Positions 10,146 through 21,627 of a stretch of 64,000 nucleotides of DNA are shown piece by piece; the first letter of the stretch is position 1; every line of letters begins with the position of its first letter. Under the pieces are notes generated by a model. The model was not told the origin of the DNA. It saw only the letters and a list, made by a program, of their open reading frames with translations, and searched no databases. Origin of the DNA: Puccinia triticina (Eukaryota > Basidiomycota > Pucciniomycetes > Pucciniales > Pucciniaceae); NCBI RefSeq assembly GCF_026914185.1, contig NC_070564.1, forward strand, positions 1,674,001 to 1,738,000. The letters are read 5' to 3'. Both the position numbers and the translations under genes were made by a program.

Positions 10146-11190
10146 CACCTCCGAGTCCAGCCCTCTTCCTCTTGAGCTGGCCGGGCTCACCCTGGAATGA
10201 GGATCAAAGACCCTAAAAGTTGATAGGATTCCAGTGGTCCATCTCTCACCCTGGGACTCTCAAAGTTGTATAAGTTACATTTGTCCCCCAATGGCTCATA
10301 CCGGGTCAATACATGAGGCGTAAAAAGATAAAAACGACCCCTCCCTCAAGGCAAGCTTTTTGGGATGCGCCTTGAGATGTGAAATGTATTACATACATAA
10401 TTGCACATTTAAATAAACATGTAGCCTTGGCACCAGAGAGGGAGATGGTATGTATGTACATATTCACCGCCGGGCCTCGGCGACCAATGCCCCCGAATGC
10501 GATCAACGTCGACCGAGATCGTTGCAACTTGGCAACTCGCAAAAATATAGCCAGATGAGCTGGCCTGGAGTCCTTGACCACGAGCTGGACTGGCTTTTCG
10601 CTCTCGTGGACCATCCCAACCTGTCCGGTTTCTTCGACATCATCACTTTTTGCCCGCAGTGCCGTGTGCGTCTAGACACAACTTACCAATCTGGCTACAG
10701 CTTGTACCAACTTCCGATGTATCACTGCAGACTGCGTTTAATGGCACAAACAAAACTGCGCTCATGGTGTCCGTAATCGTATAAAGGGGGAATCACGCAC
10801 GCATGCGCTCTTGAGGTGTACCAGTCGCATCATCCTCATACACACACATACAAAATCTCACTCACCGTCAAACCGGCTGAAGCCGGGCACTCCGCCCTTG
10901 ATCCCACTTGTCATCCACGAAATTACTTTTTGATTCACCGATCTCAAACATCCAGCAGTGTTTACTATTCATCGTTTATCTTTCTCCCCACGCCGCGCCA
11001 ACTTGGAATACTCACTCAACTTCCAAATTTTCTCGGTCAGCATCCATACATCTCAGCGTGCAATTCATTTTCTTTCCTGCCCGTTCCAGCAATAGCGTAA
11101 TTTAAATTTTGCATGCCAACTTTTACAACGGCTTGGCATATCGAACTGACAGAAGATTACGTAGCACTAGCAATCATTTCGGCCGCGGTT
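10146..11190. other. Intergenic region without a supported gene
   Basis: Short open frames on both strands (for example 10306-10614 minus and 10450-10776 plus) lack domains, splice support or codon consistency. It presumably holds upstream sequence of the gene starting at 11259. Confidence 0.5.
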
Positions 11191-11200
11191 TATATATAAG
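11191..11200 (+). promoter_or_regulatory. TATA box
   Basis: TATATATAAG lies 59 bp before the ATG at 11259, a plausible TATA position for a short fungal 5' leader. No competing TATA is seen closer to the start. Confidence 0.6.
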
Positions 11201-11258
11201 CTGTGTCGTCAGAGAACCGCCCTCCCCCTTCACCGTACTTTGATCTCAATCTTGACAG

Positions 11259-12569
11259 ATGGAAGAACCGCGAACATCCATTGTCTTCCAAGCACAAGAA
11301 GAAATGACAGGTCAACGTCATTCAGAAGTGGCAGACGAAGAGCGCCGCCTGCACATCCTTCACAGTATAGCCAAACTGGAGGGAAATTCAAAGCCGTTAG
11401 TGGCTCAGACATCGCCGATCAAGAAAGTCAACCCTCCCCGCCAACCAGGGCTAAATCGATGCAAAATACAATCAAATCCCCATCCGTTTCCGCTGGCTCC
11501 CTATCCAACTGGCCTTCAGAGTTTCGCACCTACTCTTCCGGTCCCTTACTTTTGTTACCCCCCATTCGCCCCTAACAACGTGGCAATCATGCCGTCTTCC
11601 ATGATGACTTATCCGATTTACCTGCCGATGACCTCTGGGCCTCTAGTCTCGAAACATTCAACTGCTCCCTCCCCGGAACTCCGTAAAGATTCAAGCTTCC
11701 CAAGAACCAAACCAACCAGTACTCTACCCGCTACTCCAAGGCAATTGGCCTCAAATAATGAAACTATGAAGACTCCCGAAAGATCTAGTCGAGCTCAGTC
11801 GTCTATGCCATCTCTTGAAAGCACTCCAGAGTCCATTCTGCAGACACCATCCCCCATAAATAGTTACAACCCAGCGTCGAAACAACAAATCCAATACCAA
11901 CAGCGGTTTAGCGCAGAACCTTTAGAAACCTGTCGGCCTCGCCATTCCCACTGTCTTCAAAGTCACACGCCATCTAGAGATGATAAAATGAGGACGCGAG
12001 CTCCGATCGAGCGCCGAAGCTGCCACAATGCCTCAGATAAGAAAATCACCGATAATTACGAAAACTTGATCAAATCTGGCAATTATGGATTGCAACTCGA
12101 ATCCAAAAAAACCGGAGTGAAGCTGGCCGAGAAGAAAAGGTTGACGATCAACGAGTTGAAGTTCTTAGAAGTTCTGCCACCTCTACCCCCTCGCCCCGAA
12201 CTTCAAAGATCTTCATTATCATCGTCATCTAATCTCTCCTTCGCGCCTAAGTCAAAAAAGAAGCAAGACAAATTTGCTTGGTTTGATTATTGTAAGCCTT
12301 CGAAGCTCTCTGTGAGAATATCATATGGACCTGACGCGCTGGGCCGAGCTAATTTCGATCATCAATTCTGTAGGATCAACTCACATGTGTGCTCTTTCTC
12401 GACATCGTCTTTTGCTCAGGCCTCGACCAAGGATGATTACCTAAATCCTCCTTTTTTCCAACTGAAACAACTACAAATTCCCTTTAAAACGATTAAATCT
12501 AGATGTCGGCAGCCTCTTCCCTGTTTCTTTACTCCATTTTCTTTTCGCTTGCTTTCATTCATAGTATGA
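11259..12569 (+). CDS. Hypothetical low-complexity protein, 436 aa
   Basis: An uninterrupted 436-codon frame beginning MEEPRTSIVFQAQEE, 59 bp after a TATA box. The protein is mostly disordered: Pro/Ser/Thr-rich from about residue 55 to 240, with a hydrophobic, Pro/Tyr/Phe-rich patch near 75-125 that is not a convincing transmembrane segment. A basic stretch lies around 265-295, followed by a Pro-rich PLPPRPEL motif that could bind SH3-type domains (inference). The C-terminus ends in a Phe-rich tail (PCFFTPFSF). I recognise no family. The last ~60 codons may include an unspliced intron, because they lose the charged character of the preceding part. It could be a rust-specific gene; function unknown. 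Confidence 0.6.
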   Translation: MEEPRTSIVFQAQEEMTGQRHSEVADEERRLHILHSIAKLEGNSKPLVAQTSPIKKVNPPRQPGLNRCKIQSNPHPFPLAPYPTGLQSFAPTLPVPYFCYPPFAPNNVAIMPSSMMTYPIYLPMTSGPLVSKHSTAPSPELRKDSSFPRTKPTSTLPATPRQLASNNETMKTPERSSRAQSSMPSLESTPESILQTPSPINSYNPASKQQIQYQQRFSAEPLETCRPRHSHCLQSHTPSRDDKMRTRAPIERRSCHNASDKKITDNYENLIKSGNYGLQLESKKTGVKLAEKKRLTINELKFLEVLPPLPPRPELQRSSLSSSSNLSFAPKSKKKQDKFAWFDYCKPSKLSVRISYGPDALGRANFDHQFCRINSHVCSFSTSSFAQASTKDDYLNPPFFQLKQLQIPFKTIKSRCRQPLPCFFTPFSFRLLSFIV

Positions 12570-13224
12570 ATCATACCCAGAGCTCTTGATTCACTTATTT
12601 ATGCATTCCTCGTCGCTTCTGGTCAAATACATACCTGTTTATTTCAGTTCAAATAACAAACAAAGAGACCGCCCGCACTCCTATGCATATGTTATCCATG
12701 GATTGATTCAAAGACAGTCGTGTCTGCTTATAGCATCAGCTTCAACACGCTCGAGGCTGAAAAGGAAAATGCCATACTACTAGCGTGTAGCAGGACTATT
12801 GGCTTGCAAAATAAACAGTAAATGTGGCTATCTGGCCCAATGGAAGCCACACAGGCGCGAGATACTTTGTCAGAAACATAAATGACTATTGTTGAAGAAA
12901 TTCGTAATCTCAGAACGAGAAAACAAGAATTATTGGGTATAGCCGAAGACATTAAGGCGAAAAAAAAATAGGCACAAGAATGTAACAGAAGAGCCTGATC
13001 ATGTTAAGGCCACAAAGGAATTAAAAATGACTCTGGTAGAGGGAAGATAAATACCAATTCAGAACAAGAATTCAATATTCCAACCAAGTCTTTTGCCTCG
13101 ATTGATTTGAGAAGGGGGATGGGATTTCCTGGCGGCCACTGTCTACTTTTTTTGACTGAGTGCAGAACAAAACATATTTCGTTAAGAATGGCCGGTTGAA
13201 TAGTACATGGAGCCAGTGTCAAAA
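12570..13224. other. Intergenic region, nothing recognised
   Basis: AT-rich sequence between two convergently oriented coding regions. Short open frames have no recognisable features. It would be expected to contain both 3' ends, but no definite polyadenylation signal was identified. Confidence 0.5.
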
Positions 13225-14049
13225 TCACTCAACTGATCCTTGTTGAGGTACCCCGTGTGCTGGTTTGAAATCACTGGGACTCAGGGAGCTCGAGTTTATT
13301 CTTTTATCATGCGAGCCTCTTGCGCCGGAGCGACCGTCGGTTTCGTCAAGCTTCATTTTGATTCTAAGTAGATCGATCTCTTGCTCATATTTTTTCCGTA
13401 AACGATCCTTGTCAGTCGTACCTGCGCTTTGATTTTCTACCGAGCGCTGCTGGAGCTTCTTCAAAGCATGTCTATGGCGCAATTCAAGTTCCTCGATCGA
13501 CATTGTCATGATCTCGTGGAGAGTCTGCTGCGTCGGCGTCTTGTGAGATGCAGTGTTTCTGAGGGGGTAAGATTTTCTGATATCCTCGGGTGTTTTGTTT
13601 TTTGACTTCGATGTCGGAGGAATCTCTTTGGCAGCCTTCTCCCGTTTTATAATCGGATTTACAGCAATTCTGCGTTCCACTTGGTCCGGAGGTCGACTCA
13701 AATTCTTCATTGCAGGCGCAGGCGGCTTAACAAGAGCTTGAGCATTGACTACATAGTCAGGCGGCGACTTCGGGTCGAGGTTTTTCGCGGTATCCTCGGA
13801 CTGTTTATCTTGAGACGAGCTAGGCTTAGGCGGAGAGACATCTGGCATCTTGCTCCCGGCAGACTGAGTTGGGGGAGGGGAGTGCAACGGTGGGATCCGG
13901 TTCGTCTGATCACTCGGCCTACTCCAAAGTGTCGGCACCCCGGGTGGACGCGAGACACGCCGGTCATTTTTGAATCGATTGTAGTCAATCGGTGCAGGGA
14001 AAGAAGGAAGGTTGGTCTCGGATTGTTTTGTTTGCCTAGCATCAGACAT
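13225..14049 (-). pseudogene. Detached cytoplasmic tail of a TM7S3/TM198-like protein, 274 codons
   Basis: The frame begins with Met-Ser-Asp and within 25 residues reaches NDRRVSRPPG, which also occurs mid-tail in the full-length paralogue at 38748-41150 (FENDRRVSRPPGAPASW). A second shared block near residue 195 is MSIEELELRHRHALKKLQ, against MTIEELDLRHKSAMKRLQ in the paralogue. Between them is a disordered Pro/Ser/Lys-rich linker; after them comes a coiled-coil-like KKYEQEIDLLRIKMKLDE. No signal peptide or membrane segment is present, so alone it encodes only a soluble tail. The matching head lies at 15185-17049 on the other strand, and inverting about 14050-17050 would place the head immediately upstream of this frame. 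Whether it is still transcribed is unknown. Confidence 0.7.
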
Positions 14050-14109
14050 TTGAGGTGAAGGTTAGAAATGGGGGTGAGTTGGGAGGGAAACTGGATAAAA
14101 TAATGCATC

Positions 14110-15184
14110 GCTTCTCACACAGGGACCTGGTCTTTATCTCACTAAGATTTTGCATGAACTAAGATCTAGGAAAGAGAGCGGACACAGATGGCATGCCAAC
14201 GACATTAGAGAAACCCCGTGGCTGCAGATCATCTAGCGTTACTCGACTCCAGAGTCCACCACAGCAACATCAAATGCACGCTGGCGACCTGACGTGCGCA
14301 TTATACGCCTTGCAAGTTGCAGAGTACAACAGACTGCAGTTGAACTTGTATGTCAATACATGTGGTGGTGGAACGCGTACGCCTCGAGAGTCCAGACAAA
14401 GAGCTCTACATGAACAGCCAGCCGTCAATTCTTCTCTTTCTGCGGGACTGTGTGCTCCCCTAGCTGTTTTCTGTCCGTGGTTTTACCCCATTCGCCATCA
14501 CGAGCTAGTCGCACCGATCGATCGCATGCAAGACTAGCAACTCCGCCCAAGCCAAGGTTTTGACTGGTCATTTGTATGTGTGAATTTTGAAGTTAAACAC
14601 AATCCTACCGCCCGCTTGTGTACCACACTTTCCAAGACAGGCGACCTGACTCCCGATTAAAAGTGACCCACTGACTGGGTAAAAAACACGAAGAGGAAGA
14701 GAGAGACAAAATCACTCCTGTCGCTTTTTCGAAAAACCCGATACGAAAGGAAACTCCTTACCATTACTACGCAGGGAAAGCTGTGAGCTTTATCGGCCAT
14801 CATCGTTCTCACCTGGTTAATCTTTCTTCATTTGAGCCTTCCTACCTGTTTTATCCACAGATCTGAAAAGTCTGACTGCAAGTGTCCGAGCCCAGATCCG
14901 ATCAAGCGTCAAGCATAAAGAAAAAAACTTGGAAATCACTCAAGGTGTTAAGACGGGCGCCTGGATTCCAGGTGAGCGGGGACTTCTCGACCTAGCAACC
15001 AAACAAAAAAGCTGTCCTATCCCAAGTCCGAGGCAGGCCATCGATTGGAATAAGAATTAATATAACTTTCACTTTGCTAATCCTGGCAGTTCTTATCAAA
15101 CACTCTTATCATTTTCTCTTCGTTAATGAGCTATCAGCTACTTTAGAGCTTTGACTTTGACATCTTCACCCTTTCCAATCCATA
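14110..15184. other. Intergenic region upstream of the membrane-protein gene
   Basis: No supported gene. It lies between two divergent pieces of what may be one rearranged gene, so it would contain the original promoter of the head (15185) if the inversion hypothesis is right. The frame at 14193-14537 has no domain. Confidence 0.5.
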
Positions 15185-17049
15185 GTGAAAACATCGCCTC
15201 CTCAGATAAATTTTTGCCTTCGACTCGACATGTTAATTCAGAAAGCAATCAACTCCTATTTCTTGAACAAATTCCTCATCATCTGTGTCATCTACGTGTT
15301 GCTTTCACCTCAGGCCAATGCCCAGACAATCGACTCTCAGTCTAACACGACCGATGTTACTGAAGGACTTCCAGCTTCGCCTCAGGCAAAACTTCAAACT
15401 CAGCCATTTGTTCTCAATGACACAACGACCCTTTCTAGCAATTCAAGTGGGACTTCGCTACACGATAATCAAAATCAATCAGCTTCAAGGGATCAAGATC
15501 CGGTCAAGAATCGCGACGCCATGAATCTGAATAACCACATAAACTCAGACAACCTGACCATTGCCAAAAACCAACACATGAACAACCTTGCAGAATTTAG
15601 CTCCTCTGAGATACCCTTGCACACCCAAATCACGGTTCCTTTCTCAATCCTGGGCGCGATTTTAATTGTTAGTGGCGCTCCAATGTGCTTTTGGGGCGGT
15701 CGGAATAGGTGGTGAGCCTTGGAACAAATTTCACTCTGAAAGAAAAAAGCGACATGTAACTCGGATTTTGACTGTTCACATTCAAATTTGTAATTTCCAA
15801 CAGGTCAAGTTACTTTTTAACCGCTGCTTACACGGCCGCTGTGATTGTGATGATCCCGATCTTAAGGTTTGGTGTGATTGAGCAAGATCATAGCCCAAAT
15901 AATGTTGTCAGTCAAATTCTTATGACTGTTACTATTTTCCAAATGTACTTTTGAAGCTTGGTCGACTGGTTAACTGATTGGTCCCGAACCACATTCGATG
16001 AAATCATTGAAAGGTTCAAGGTATTTTTGTCTTGGTTTGTGTGGTCTCGGCCATCGGTGCGGGAGCAATAGGTGTGATATTTTGGAAGGGTACTAGGTTC
16101 ATTGTAGGGTGAGTATATTACCTGGTCTTTTCTGGCCCATTCCAAAACACGAAGCTAACCTGAACTGTTTGAACAGAGCTGGCGGCGGGTTTGTTATCAG
16201 CTTATTTATACTTTCACTCCACAGTAACTCGTTGATTAAACCTATCGGGCTACGATGGATCTTGATTTTGGGTTGCATTGCCCTCGGTTTCGTTTTGGCC
16301 ACAATACCGGCGATCGCCATCCATGTCACACTCTTTGCCACGGCGGCCATGGGCGCTGCCGTTGTTGTCTTAGGAATCGACTGCTTTACAACTGGTGGTC
16401 TGAAAGAATTTTGGTTGTACAATGTCGGATTTGGAGCTCTGTTTCCTCGTCTGAATTACTTTCCTTTCACCGTTACAATCCAAGGTATGTCTGCTGTATT
16501 GCTGGGTTCTTCGATTGTCCCCCGCTATCAAGCTGATGCCTCAGACGATTGATTGATCATTTACCTTCGCCGCCTGTTTTAGCTGAGCTTGGAGTAATGG
16601 CAGCCCTATTTTTAATGGGTGCAGCGGTCCAGTGGAGGTTATTAGAAATTATCATGAAAAAGATTCATGAGCTCAAGCAACTTGACCGGGACAGAAAGCT
16701 GGAAGAAGAAGCGGCCGCCTACAGACAATCGATGTTACTTGATGCGGACCTTGCGCTCTGGGAGAAACGACACGGCGATGACGACGAGCGAACATCCATG
16801 AGGATGAGTAACATCCCCAACAGCCCCATCCAGGAAAATTTCCAGCGACCCACATCCAAGGCTTATTCCCAGCGTCGCAGCTCCAAAACTATTTCTCATC
16901 GCCACAGCTCTCGGCTCTCGTATGAGCTTGTTCCAAGGCTCTCAGATCCATTTGCGCCACCACCACCTCAACCACACTACCAATCTGTTGCCCGTCGATC
17001 ATTCGATGGCCTTCCAGCAATTGACGTTGGAACTCATTTAGAGGTTTAA
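15185..17049 (+). CDS. TM7S3/TM198-like (DUF4203) multi-spanning membrane protein, 5 exons, short tail
   Basis: Exons 15185-15711, 15804-15906, 16014-16108, 16177-16484 and 16583-17049 sum to 500 codons. All introns are GT-AG. The second Met (15230) starts a better signal peptide, MLIQKAINSY through ANA, so translation may begin there. Next come an ~130-residue Asn/Ser/Thr-rich ectodomain, a first membrane segment (PFSILGAILIVSGAPM) with the family motif FWGGRNRW, and about six more segments including FGVIEQ, IFWKGTRF, GGGFVISLFI, LGFVLATIPAIAIHV and FTTGGLKEFW. The last exon continues with a charged helix (EIIMKKIHELKQLDRD) and a Ser/Arg/Pro tail ending THLEV. The paralogue at 38748-41150 shares all four intron positions and identical exon 2-4 lengths but has about 230 extra tail residues; matching tail sequence lies at 13225-14049. 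Function is unknown, likely a plasma or vesicle membrane protein. Confidence 0.88.
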
Positions 17050-17724
17050 TAACTTATCTCCTTTCCCCTCTGAAATCCCTCTTCTCTTCAAGCTGTTGGT
17101 ACACCAGTTGAAACATGCACACACATCATCCGTCTTTCTGGCCTTTAGCCGCAACCCTTTTTTAAATCCAATTCAATCATCCCATTACACCTTTCTATGT
17201 ATGATGACGGCGTTCAGGATTCTTCCGCTCCTTTTTAACTGACTATCTCAATTACAAACTAGTGTTTTATCTACATTCTGGTCTCAACTTAATTTATTTG
17301 AATAGACTGATTGGTTCGGCCACTCCATTACCTCAACGTTTTTGTGGTGCTTCAATTTTTATTACTCATACCTATGCATCCATCAGCTCTACCAGATCTA
17401 TCTCCCTTGGAACAAAAGACAAATTAACTTGTACTTCACCACTTTGGACCATACACTCTAGCAGAAAGATTAATTGTAAATTTATTTTTTCTATTCCTTT
17501 TCCTGATATGTCTTCATTCTGATTGACATGTTGACAACTTGCAACCTCTTGAGAAATCTGGTGTCTGAACTACAATATTTATGCATCTCTGTAAATAAAT
17601 CATCTCAATGCTCTTGAATTTTGAAGGAAAAGATAAGTATTCAGCATTCTCATTTCTTTCATCCCTTCAAAGTAAATTGATGTTGGAATGGCAGCAATTG
17701 TGTTTGGCCACCTCAATCAGCAGC
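17050..17724. other. 3' flanking and intergenic sequence
   Basis: AT-rich sequence after the membrane-protein gene. Open frame 17262-17522 has no recognisable feature. No element ends were found. Confidence 0.45.
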
Positions 17725-17825
17725 GGCGGCTGTCGAGCTCGGCACGGCCTCTGTGAGGGAAAGCCCCGCAGGGTCTCCGTGTTTCGGAGGCTCACGCATC
17801 GCGCGAGGGGAGCCTGCCTGCTGAC
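17725..17825. repeat. GC-rich palindromic module of the AAGTCCC family (divergent)
   Basis: Contains GAAAGCCCCGCAGGGTCTCC, TTTCGGAGGCTC and CGCGAGGGGAGCCTGCCTGC, text that recurs almost unchanged at 36850-36900 and 38125-38165. It abuts the MITE at 17829. No coding potential is visible. Confidence 0.6.
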
Positions 17826-17828
17826 TTA

Positions 17829-18037
17829 GGGCATGTACCATGGGGCATGAAAATTGAAATTTTCCAAATTTATTTGCCTCAAAATTTCTTGGGACAAAAA
17901 CTGAGCCTGGCCACAATGTAGGCTGGAGCCCAAATTTGAAGAATTTCAACATTCAAACCCTCCTCTCATTTTCAATTTTTGTGTACAGGGCAAAAAAAGT
18001 TGAAATTTTTCAAAATTGAGGCCCATGGTACAGGCCC
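17829..18037. mobile_element. PIF/Harbinger-like MITE, TSD TTA
   Basis: The 209-bp element has inverted ends GGGCATGTACCATGGGGC and GCCCATGGTACAGGCCC, continuing into AT-rich arms, and is flanked by TTA on both sides (17826-17828, 18038-18040). A TTA/TAA duplication is typical of PIF/Harbinger. It has no coding capacity. Confidence 0.75.
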
Positions 18038-18040
18038 TTA

Positions 18041-18799
18041 AAGTTTGGGCCGCTTTCCGTTTTGAAGCCGGGAGACTGCGAAATTTTACTGCATCCGCGT
18101 CTCAAAATGAGGGGATATTTAAAATCCATACATACCCGCAGTGTTAACAATCAATTGGATAAGAAGCAAATTTGAGACTATGTAACTCTCTGACTAAGGA
18201 GGTCTAGCATTGCTTGAAGCTGATTCTCAGATTGGGTTTGATTAGTGGAATTCATCTGTCAGTCTGGGAACCCAGATTTTTCCAGATTTTACAGGGAAAT
18301 CTGGGCTCAATTGTCCCAAATCCTAGATCTTTCTAGATTTCCCTGCAAAATATGAGAAAATTTGGGCTTCCAGATTGATGGGAAGTCCTCCTGTGTCCCC
18401 CTCTGAAACCTGCCATTCACACAAAGGTGATTCCTCCATGAGTTTCAGTTACACAAAAAAATGAGGACTGTCTGGTGAATTGTGGGGCGCCCCATTTTTA
18501 ATCATGCCACAAACCAGTTTTTGATTTGAACTAAGAGTTTAAATGTATTGGATGAATTCCCATCGTGATCTGGGAGCCTCCCACAAGTGATCAAGAGCCC
18601 CAAAAGCGCTAGATTTCCCCGTGGAAATCTAGACTGTTTGGGTCTATATCCAACTACAATGGTCCCAGATGTGACCGGAGCTCTCTAGTTATTTCTTGTG
18701 GTTGAATGATTCTCCAATATAAGTATATACATGGAGCTCTAGACCCATTGACAAAGGGACTCAATCAATAAGATTCTCATTTTTGGCCACGAACAGCAT
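18041..18799. other. Intergenic, short inverted motifs only
   Basis: No gene. Positions 18260-18380 and 18600-18660 repeat CCCAGATTT/AAATCTGG and CTAGATTTCCC-type words in both orientations, suggesting an old foldback repeat. Confidence 0.45.
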
Positions 18800-18882
18800 G
18801 GTCATTTGGCCGAGTTGGTCTAAGGCGGCGGTCTTAAGATCCTCTAGCGCGAGCTGCGTGGGTTCGAATCCCACAGTGACCA
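18800..18882 (+). tRNA. tRNA-Leu (UAA)
   Basis: An 83-nt class II tRNA. The acceptor stem GGTCATT pairs with AGTGACC (one G-T pair), discriminator A. The A box is TGGCCGAGTTGG, the anticodon loop CTTAAGA with anticodon TAA, and the T arm GTGGGTTCGAATCCCAC. A long variable arm is present, as expected for Leu. The anticodon stem has two non-canonical pairs (27-GCGGT against TCCTC), which is unusual but does not disrupt the overall fold. No intron. Confidence 0.87.
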
Positions 18883-19000
18883 TTTCTTTTGCCGGGCGGC
18901 TCTTTTGTCGATCTCGGGATTTCCTTCTGATCCCGGAAAAGACTTTCTGTAACAAGAGAGAACAAGAGCCACAGGAAAAATCCAGGAAGTTGATCAAGAA

Positions 19001-20455
19001 ATGCAGACCCCAAGACTTATCCAGCAGGGCTTCAGCCGGACACAACGCCCCCATCGATCCTCAACAACCTACCTTGGCACATCGGTCGTTTTCCCATGTG
19101 GCTCCCGATCCCAATCCACCGTAACAGCAGCCGCCAAAGAGCCGGAGATCCAGCAAGCTCCACAGACTACTCGTACGTCCTGTCTAATCTCTTTCCACCA
19201 AGTCCTTTTTAGTTGATCGCACTGAGTACATATTCCCTCTTCATAGGAGCCGAGACGTCGCTGAGGAGGTTTTGGAAGACGGTTGATATACATAAACAGG
19301 AAGATGGTAAGCACCACCTTCTCAAAAGTGTTTCCTGCATTTTCTACGACCCGGTAGAGAAGGCATTGTTTCTTGATGTCACAAAGGGGAAAAAAAGGAA
19401 ACGTTGACAATGAAGTGTATCAGGACAGTACTCCATTCGTCTCGATCTGCGTAATCTCAAGACGCCAGGTGGCAAGCCCCTCGTGTTACCGAAAAGCAAG
19501 CTAGTTCTGGCCACTTTGATTGCACGAGAATGGGACGAGCAACGAAAGATCCTTAAACAACACTCCCTTCCCATGGTAGGTTCGATGGATCAATCGGAAA
19601 TAAGTTTACAGTGTACTGATTATGGTGATTCTTGTGATTGATTACAGACCTCTCTAGCTTCGCGGGCTATCGACGGCTTGAACGAAACAGAACGAGAGAC
19701 AGTGATTGATGATCTGATGAGATATCTTGACACCGATACGATATGGTAGGTGACATGCTGGTTTCAAAAGTGGTGAAGCACCCCGATCAAGACGAAGCTT
19801 AGGCTGATTGGGGGATCAATCCAAAAATTTCTTTGCTTTGACTGACACCAGTTTTCAAGAGTCGAAGCCTCGAGTGCTGGCCGAGATGCAGAAAACCCAT
19901 TGGGCCCCACTACTCGCATGGCTACAAGAGGCCTATCAGATCGACCTGAAAGTCCACGAAGATTCGATTTTATATTGCAAGCAGAGTCCAGAGACACATT
20001 CGAAGATGAGGGCCCTTGTCGTCCGCTTCGACGCTCTCAAACTAGCCGGTTCGTCCTCTTTGCATTTTCCCACCCCCGACAACCACAGCTGTCTTCTTTG
20101 ACCTTCGATCATCAACTGACCGGACTATGCACTCAGCTTTTGAACGGGCCGTTCATGCCACCAAGTCTTTTGTCATCGCACTGGCTCTCGTCGAGGGGCG
20201 ATTGACAGTCGAACAAGCCAGCGACGCCAGTCGAGTTGAAGTCCTCAGTCAAATCTCTCGATGGGGCGAAGTTGAAGATAGTTGAGTCCTCTCCCACCCC
20301 TAAAGATTCACTTCTATCTTTGGCATGACCAATCTGACATCCTGCCGTGTCCTCTCTCTCGCCAACCATTCTCCTTCCTAGCCCATGACGTTGATTACCA
20401 AGAGATCAGGATGAAATTAGGTAGTGTGAGATGTGTGTTGATCGATACACCCTGA
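19001..20455 (+). CDS. ATP12: ATP12, mitochondrial F1-ATPase assembly chaperone, 7 exons, 298 aa
   Basis: Exons 19001-19172, 19247-19306, 19424-19575, 19648-19745, 19852-20048, 20137-20280 and 20382-20455 sum to 299 codons including the stop; every junction is GT-AG and in phase. ATP12 binds free F1 alpha subunit in the mitochondrial matrix so that it assembles with beta into the F1 hexamer. The N-terminal ~55 residues are rich in Arg, Ser and Thr without acidic residues, fitting an import presequence. Family landmarks follow: RRFWKTVDI, LKTPGGKPLVLP, LATLIAREWDEQ, LPMTSLASRAID, the DTDTIC motif before the second domain, and the late segment AFERAVHATKSFVIALALVEGRL plus DVDYQEIR near the C-terminus. 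Length fits the family (about 290-325 aa). The start ATG is the first in frame after a stop and precedes the presequence directly. Confidence 0.92.
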
Positions 20456-21627
20456 GAGAATACCAATCGACCCATGCATTTGAAAAAGCTGCATAGAGAA
20501 ATGCAATATAGATAGTCCCAAATGTGAATCTCCTGTCCGGGTTTTCCTCTCCGATGAAGCATTGTGGATTCAGCGGAATCACAGTCACAAATCGAGCCGT
20601 AGAAAAAGCTTCGCATCAAGTCTGAGACTTAAATCGGGCCAATGGCTCAACCCAGCTTAATTATCCCTCCACAACTCGGTGGAAGGCTTGTCCGGAGGCT
20701 GAACCACACACAGAGGAGAAAGTGTGCTTGCCGGTCCGGTCCAGATGCCGAGTCGCCCAGCTAAGCCTAAGCTTGTCCAATGAAAAATGGAAAACCTGGA
20801 TTTGGATTTATCATTTAATAAAAGGGGCTTGCTACACTACATCTAGCTGGGATCTCAAGCATCAGGGCCCTTTTTTCCAGTGAACATCCTTTCATCGAAA
20901 CATCCCTCCCAGAGCACCCGTGGCCACTATAGCTTATATAGTATGCATCTAACTTATCAAAGTCCCTCCCGATACGGGAGGTCGGAGTTCGCAGTTCGGG
21001 TGGCTTTACGGGGGGTAACTCATTTGGGTGGAACTTAAGTTTGGCTGGTGGCGAAGAAGCCACCCCTGCCGCAGGGAGGGATTACGGCTAAAGCGACTGT
21101 TTGGGTGGGAGACCACCCACCAAAAAGTGATGGAAAATCACTCTTTGAATTTTGTAGCTCTTTGAATTTTGTAGCCTGCAGCTTCAACGCTGCCCCCCCC
21201 CATTGTTGGGACTTAAAGAGATATATGCATGATTGATTTTTTAAGCTCTTCCCCTGGTTGCAATACCATCGAGGGATTTTTTGAACGATTTTTGAAAAAA
21301 GTGGCAAGCCTCAAGACCACCCTCTTCTTGGGCGGGACCTGGCCCCGCAGGTCCGAGCGGGGAAATTTGCTTTTCTCTCTTCGCTTTTTTGTTCGAGTGA
21401 CTCTCTTCAAAAACCCAGTCGATAGAAAGACAGACAGGATGCATTCGCATGGTTGGAACCTCATGTAGCTCGCAAAACGAGCGAGCTACATGCTCTCAAA
21501 ACGACCGAGTTACATGCACTCAAAGCTGAACCAGCATTTTGCCCAATGCTCTCACCCCGCTTTGGGTATACATAATAAGTCCCTCCCTGCGGTCGGCCCC
21601 CCCCCCCCCCCCCAGCCACACGCAGAG
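20456..21627. other. Intergenic with AAGTCCC palindromic modules
   Basis: No gene supported. Holds the palindromic module at 20955-21085 and a short hairpin (AAGTCCCTCC at 21579) into which the gypsy element inserted: its other half (GGAGGGACTTA) lies beyond the element at 28003-28013. A 16-base C-run is at 21599-21613. Confidence 0.55.
20955..21085. repeat. AAGTCCC-family palindromic module
   Basis: Begins TAACTTATCAAAGTCCCTCC and ends in CGCAGGGAGGGATTA, with TTTGGCTGGTGGCGAAG between them. The related text TTTGGCTGGCGGCAAAG occurs at 31638, tying the two loci to one repeat family. Confidence 0.6.

Noticed and set aside
17829..18037. A solo LTR as the explanation of this inverted-end element
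   Set aside because: Ends are inverted rather than TG...CA, and the TTA duplication fits a Harbinger-type MITE.
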